In this document: positions 32,131 through 34,222 of the stretch, piece after piece
Numbering within the stretch: position 1 is the stretch's first letter
Layout: the number at the start of each line of letters is the position of its first letter
DNA from: an uncultured Opitutales bacterium
GTDB taxonomy: Bacteria > Verrucomicrobiota > Verrucomicrobiia > Opitutales > Intestinicryptomonadaceae
Length of the DNA: 34,222 nt
NCBI GenBank assembly: GCA_900548275.1
Contig: URJY01000024.1
Span: 1-34,222 of the forward strand
Direction of reading: 5' to 3'
Position numbers and translations under genes: made by a program
Notes under the pieces: generated by a model
Seen by the model: only the letters and a program-made list of their open reading frames with translations
Told to the model about the DNA's origin: nothing
Database searches by the model: none

Positions 32131-33111
32131 TTGAATAATATTGATGACAGTACGAACCCGTTCGGGGATTTGGCGAAAGATTTGAAACCGCAGCTTGCCG
32201 ATTTCAAAAAATTTCTCGTCAAACAGGCGTCCACTTTCGAAAAGGAGGTGCGCGCGGCGGCGAAAGAGACCATCTCGCCGAAAGGCAAGTATATCAGACC
32301 CATTCTCGTCTTCCTTTCCGCCTCAAAAAAAGCCGATGCGGCTTCGCTCGTAAGGCGCGCTACAATCGCCGAGCTCGTCCACCTTTCAACGCTAATCCAC
32401 GACGACGTTATCGACAAGGCGGATTTGCGCCGCAAAACGCCCACGCCGTTCAAAAAGTACGGCGCGAAAACGGCGATTCTTTTGGGCGACGCGATTTTCT
32501 CGCATATGATGTCGCTTGCGTTTGCCGAAAACAGTATGGATGTCCTCAAAAAAACGGCGGACTGCGTGAAGACCATTTGCGAGGGCGAAATAAAGCAGAC
32601 CCTTGCCGACAAGTCGGAAATAGTATCGCGCAAAAAGTATTACGATGTCGCCTACGGCAAGACTGCCGCGCTGTTCGAGTTGGCCTGCAACTTCGGCGCG
32701 ACGGCGGCAAAAAAAACCGACCCGAAATGGGCGAAAGCCGCCGAGGAAGCGGGCAGGCAGCTCGGCATTGCCTACCAGATTTACGACGACGTTTGCGACT
32801 GGTTTATGTCGGAGGAGGACGCGGGCAAAACGCTCGGTACCGACCTTATTTCGGGCAAGCAGACTTATCCGCTGATTGTGCTTCTCGAAAAGCTCCCGCG
32901 CGGGGAATCCGCGCGGCTCGCGAAAAATCTGCCCTCTTCCGACCCCGCCGAAATTCTCGATATGATAAGGCGTTTCGACGTCGCGGCGGAGTGCCGCGCC
33001 GAGTTCGACAGGCGGCTGAAGTTGGCCGAATCCGCCGTCGCGAAGTTCGCGGACGAAAGCGGCGGTCTGCTGAAATTCTGTGCGCAGATGCGCAAGCTCA
33101 AGTTCGGTTGA
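32131..33111 (+). CDS. Polyprenyl (probably octaprenyl/heptaprenyl) diphosphate synthase
   Basis: This trans-prenyltransferase extends allylic diphosphates with IPP to make the side chain of a respiratory quinone. It has 326 residues. The first Asp-rich motif is HDDVIDKADLRR (Asp91-Asp95), the second YDDVCDW (Asp219-Asp223), and GKYIRPILVFLSA carries the usual substrate-binding Gly-Lys..Arg. The HDDVID form with ADLRR is typical of IspB/HepT-like long-chain synthases. The start is read as TTG at 32131 because an in-frame stop lies six bases upstream and no in-frame ATG occurs before the conserved region. The hemA gene follows after 28 bases on the same strand. Confidence 0.88.
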   Translation: MNNIDDSTNPFGDLAKDLKPQLADFKKFLVKQASTFEKEVRAAAKETISPKGKYIRPILVFLSASKKADAASLVRRATIAELVHLSTLIHDDVIDKADLRRKTPTPFKKYGAKTAILLGDAIFSHMMSLAFAENSMDVLKKTADCVKTICEGEIKQTLADKSEIVSRKKYYDVAYGKTAALFELACNFGATAAKKTDPKWAKAAEEAGRQLGIAYQIYDDVCDWFMSEEDAGKTLGTDLISGKQTYPLIVLLEKLPRGESARLAKNLPSSDPAEILDMIRRFDVAAECRAEFDRRLKLAESAVAKFADESGGLLKFCAQMRKLKFG

Positions 33112-33139
33112 GCCGAAAGTGTCCCGTTTTTTTATCGCG

Positions 33140-34192
33140 ATGGATTCGAAGGAAAAACGCAGCGTCCTTTATGTCGTAGGCATTTCGCACGCGTGTGCCG
33201 ACGCCGAAACCGTGGGTGCGTGCGGCGTGCCCAAGGAATCCGCAGACCTCGCCGAGCAAATGCTGATGGACTCGTGCGGGTTTTCCGAAACGCTCGTGCT
33301 CTCAACCTGCAACAGGGTCGAAATCTATTTTGTATCCGACGCCGAAAATGCGGTCGAAACGGCGATAGGCGCTTTTGCGAAAGTGCCATCGCGCGGACGC
33401 GACATCGAAAAATTCGCCTCTCTTGCGTATGTCGAAAAAAACGTCGGCGCAATCGAGCACATTTTCGAGGTGGCTTCGGGGCTTCAGTCGCAGATGACGG
33501 GCGAGACCGAAATTCTCGGTCAGGTAAAGGCGGCGTATGCGCGGGCGTCCGCGGCGGGACACTGCAAGTCGGTTCTCAACACGGTATTTCAAAAGGCGAA
33601 CCAGTGCGCGAAGTGGGTGCGCACGAACACGAATGTCGGGCACGGAAAGATAAGTTTGGGTTCGGTTTCTGCCGAGCTTGCCGACAGGATTTTCGGCGAT
33701 GTCGCGCGGGCGAAGATTCTCCTATTGGGTTCGGGCGAGGCGGGCAGGCTTGTTGCCGACGCGCTCTTTGTGCGTGGAGCGAAAGACATTTCAGTTGCAA
33801 GCAGAACCCGCGCGAATGCCGACAGGCTCGCCGAGCAGATTGGCGTTGCGTCAGCCGATTTGAATCGGTCGCTTGCCGATTTGCCGTCTTTCGACATTGT
33901 CATTGCCGCGAGTTTTTCGCCCGTTCCGCTGATCGGCTTGAAGCGCGCCAGAGCCGCCGCCGATGCGAGGGGAGGCAAGCCCATATTTTTGATTGACCTT
34001 GCCGTGCCGCGCAACATCGACAAGGCTTGCGGCGAAATAAATGACGTATATTTATACAATCTCGACGACCTCTCGCGCATTGCCAACGAAAACATCGCCC
34101 TGCGCAAAAACGAAATAGAAGCCGCGAAAAAAGAAATAGAAAAAAAAGCCCAGACCGTATCCGCAAAGCTGCAGCAAAGGCGAAGCCCTTGA
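33140..34192 (+). CDS. hemA: Glutamyl-tRNA reductase, short form
   Basis: HemA reduces glutamyl-tRNA to glutamate-1-semialdehyde, the first step of C5 tetrapyrrole synthesis. The chain has 350 residues against about 420 in enterobacteria. The catalytic domain is complete, with Cys57 in LSTCNRVEIY and the segment GLQSQMTGETEILGQVKAAY. The NADPH domain is present (AKILLLGSGEAGRLVADAL, IDLAVPRNID). The spinal helix starts (NLDDLSRIANENIALRKNEIE), but the C-terminal dimerisation domain is missing: the gene stops within hairpin E of compound repeat copy 3. Short HemA forms may exist in related bacteria, so this may be natural or may be a repeat-caused truncation. The start at 33140 matches the family N terminus. 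Confidence 0.92.
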   Translation: MDSKEKRSVLYVVGISHACADAETVGACGVPKESADLAEQMLMDSCGFSETLVLSTCNRVEIYFVSDAENAVETAIGAFAKVPSRGRDIEKFASLAYVEKNVGAIEHIFEVASGLQSQMTGETEILGQVKAAYARASAAGHCKSVLNTVFQKANQCAKWVRTNTNVGHGKISLGSVSAELADRIFGDVARAKILLLGSGEAGRLVADALFVRGAKDISVASRTRANADRLAEQIGVASADLNRSLADLPSFDIVIAASFSPVPLIGLKRARAAADARGGKPIFLIDLAVPRNIDKACGEINDVYLYNLDDLSRIANENIALRKNEIEAAKKEIEKKAQTVSAKLQQRRSP

Positions 34193-34222
34193 CGCCCGAA
34201 CTTCGTTCGGGAGTTGTGATAC
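34177..34222 (+). repeat. Compound hairpin repeat, copy 3 (cut by the window end)
   Basis: Stem E AAGG...CCTT (34177-34190) overlaps the hemA stop TGA (34190-34192). Stem D CCCGAACTTCGTTCGGG (34195-34211) and the following GTGATAC (34216-34222) match the layout of copies 1 and 2. The window ends before stem C. Confidence 0.75.

Noticed and set aside
32010..32138. Short plus-strand open frame starting MKKINSIFALL between purH and the polyprenyl synthase gene
   Set aside because: It looks like a signal peptide at first, but it lies in a promoter region, continues into nonsense and has no ribosome-binding site.

Overview
The window looks like a chromosomal segment of a moderately GC-rich Gram-negative bacterium, most likely a member of the PVC group (Verrucomicrobiota or Lentisphaerota). 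The support is family content, not phylogeny: a TIGR03790-type protein, a DUF1080 lipoprotein, large secreted glycosidase-like proteins, a tripartite efflux pump that implies an outer membrane, and a short HemA. The taxonomic call is an inference.

Layout. Positions 1-5926 hold a compound hairpin repeat, a small ferredoxin, a decayed glycosidase-like pseudogene and a large secreted GH5-like protein. Positions 5941-13698 hold a minus-strand efflux block: MFS transporter, TetR regulator, membrane-fusion protein, RND pump and outer-membrane factor. Positions 13731-17832 hold a sugar O-acetyltransferase, a TIGR03790 protein, an ApbE-like flavin transferase, a cupin and an HU protein. Positions 18192-28938 hold a phage-derived head cassette with Mu-like gene content. 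It has two divergent arms (terminase arm on minus; portal, protease, capsid, connector and hub arm on plus), with an independently transcribed DUF1080 lipoprotein between them. Positions 28928-29604 are gene-free and packed with hairpins. The window ends with two housekeeping units: purH plus a TPR/LysM lipoprotein (minus), and a polyprenyl synthase plus hemA (plus).

Main points for a second look. (1) A compound repeat of up to five stacked hairpins occurs three times. Its stem arms differ between copies with compensatory changes, and each copy begins at the stop codon of a gene. (2) The phage cassette has packaging and head genes plus a probable hub, but no transposase, integrase, tape-measure, sheath or lysis gene in view. 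That fits a domesticated particle, a GTA-like element, a satellite or a remnant. (3) Several first-in-operon genes have a sigma70-like -10 box only about 7-11 bases before the start codon, which suggests leaderless transcripts, while genes inside operons often carry Shine-Dalgarno sequences.

All family assignments are from reading motifs by eye. No database search was run.
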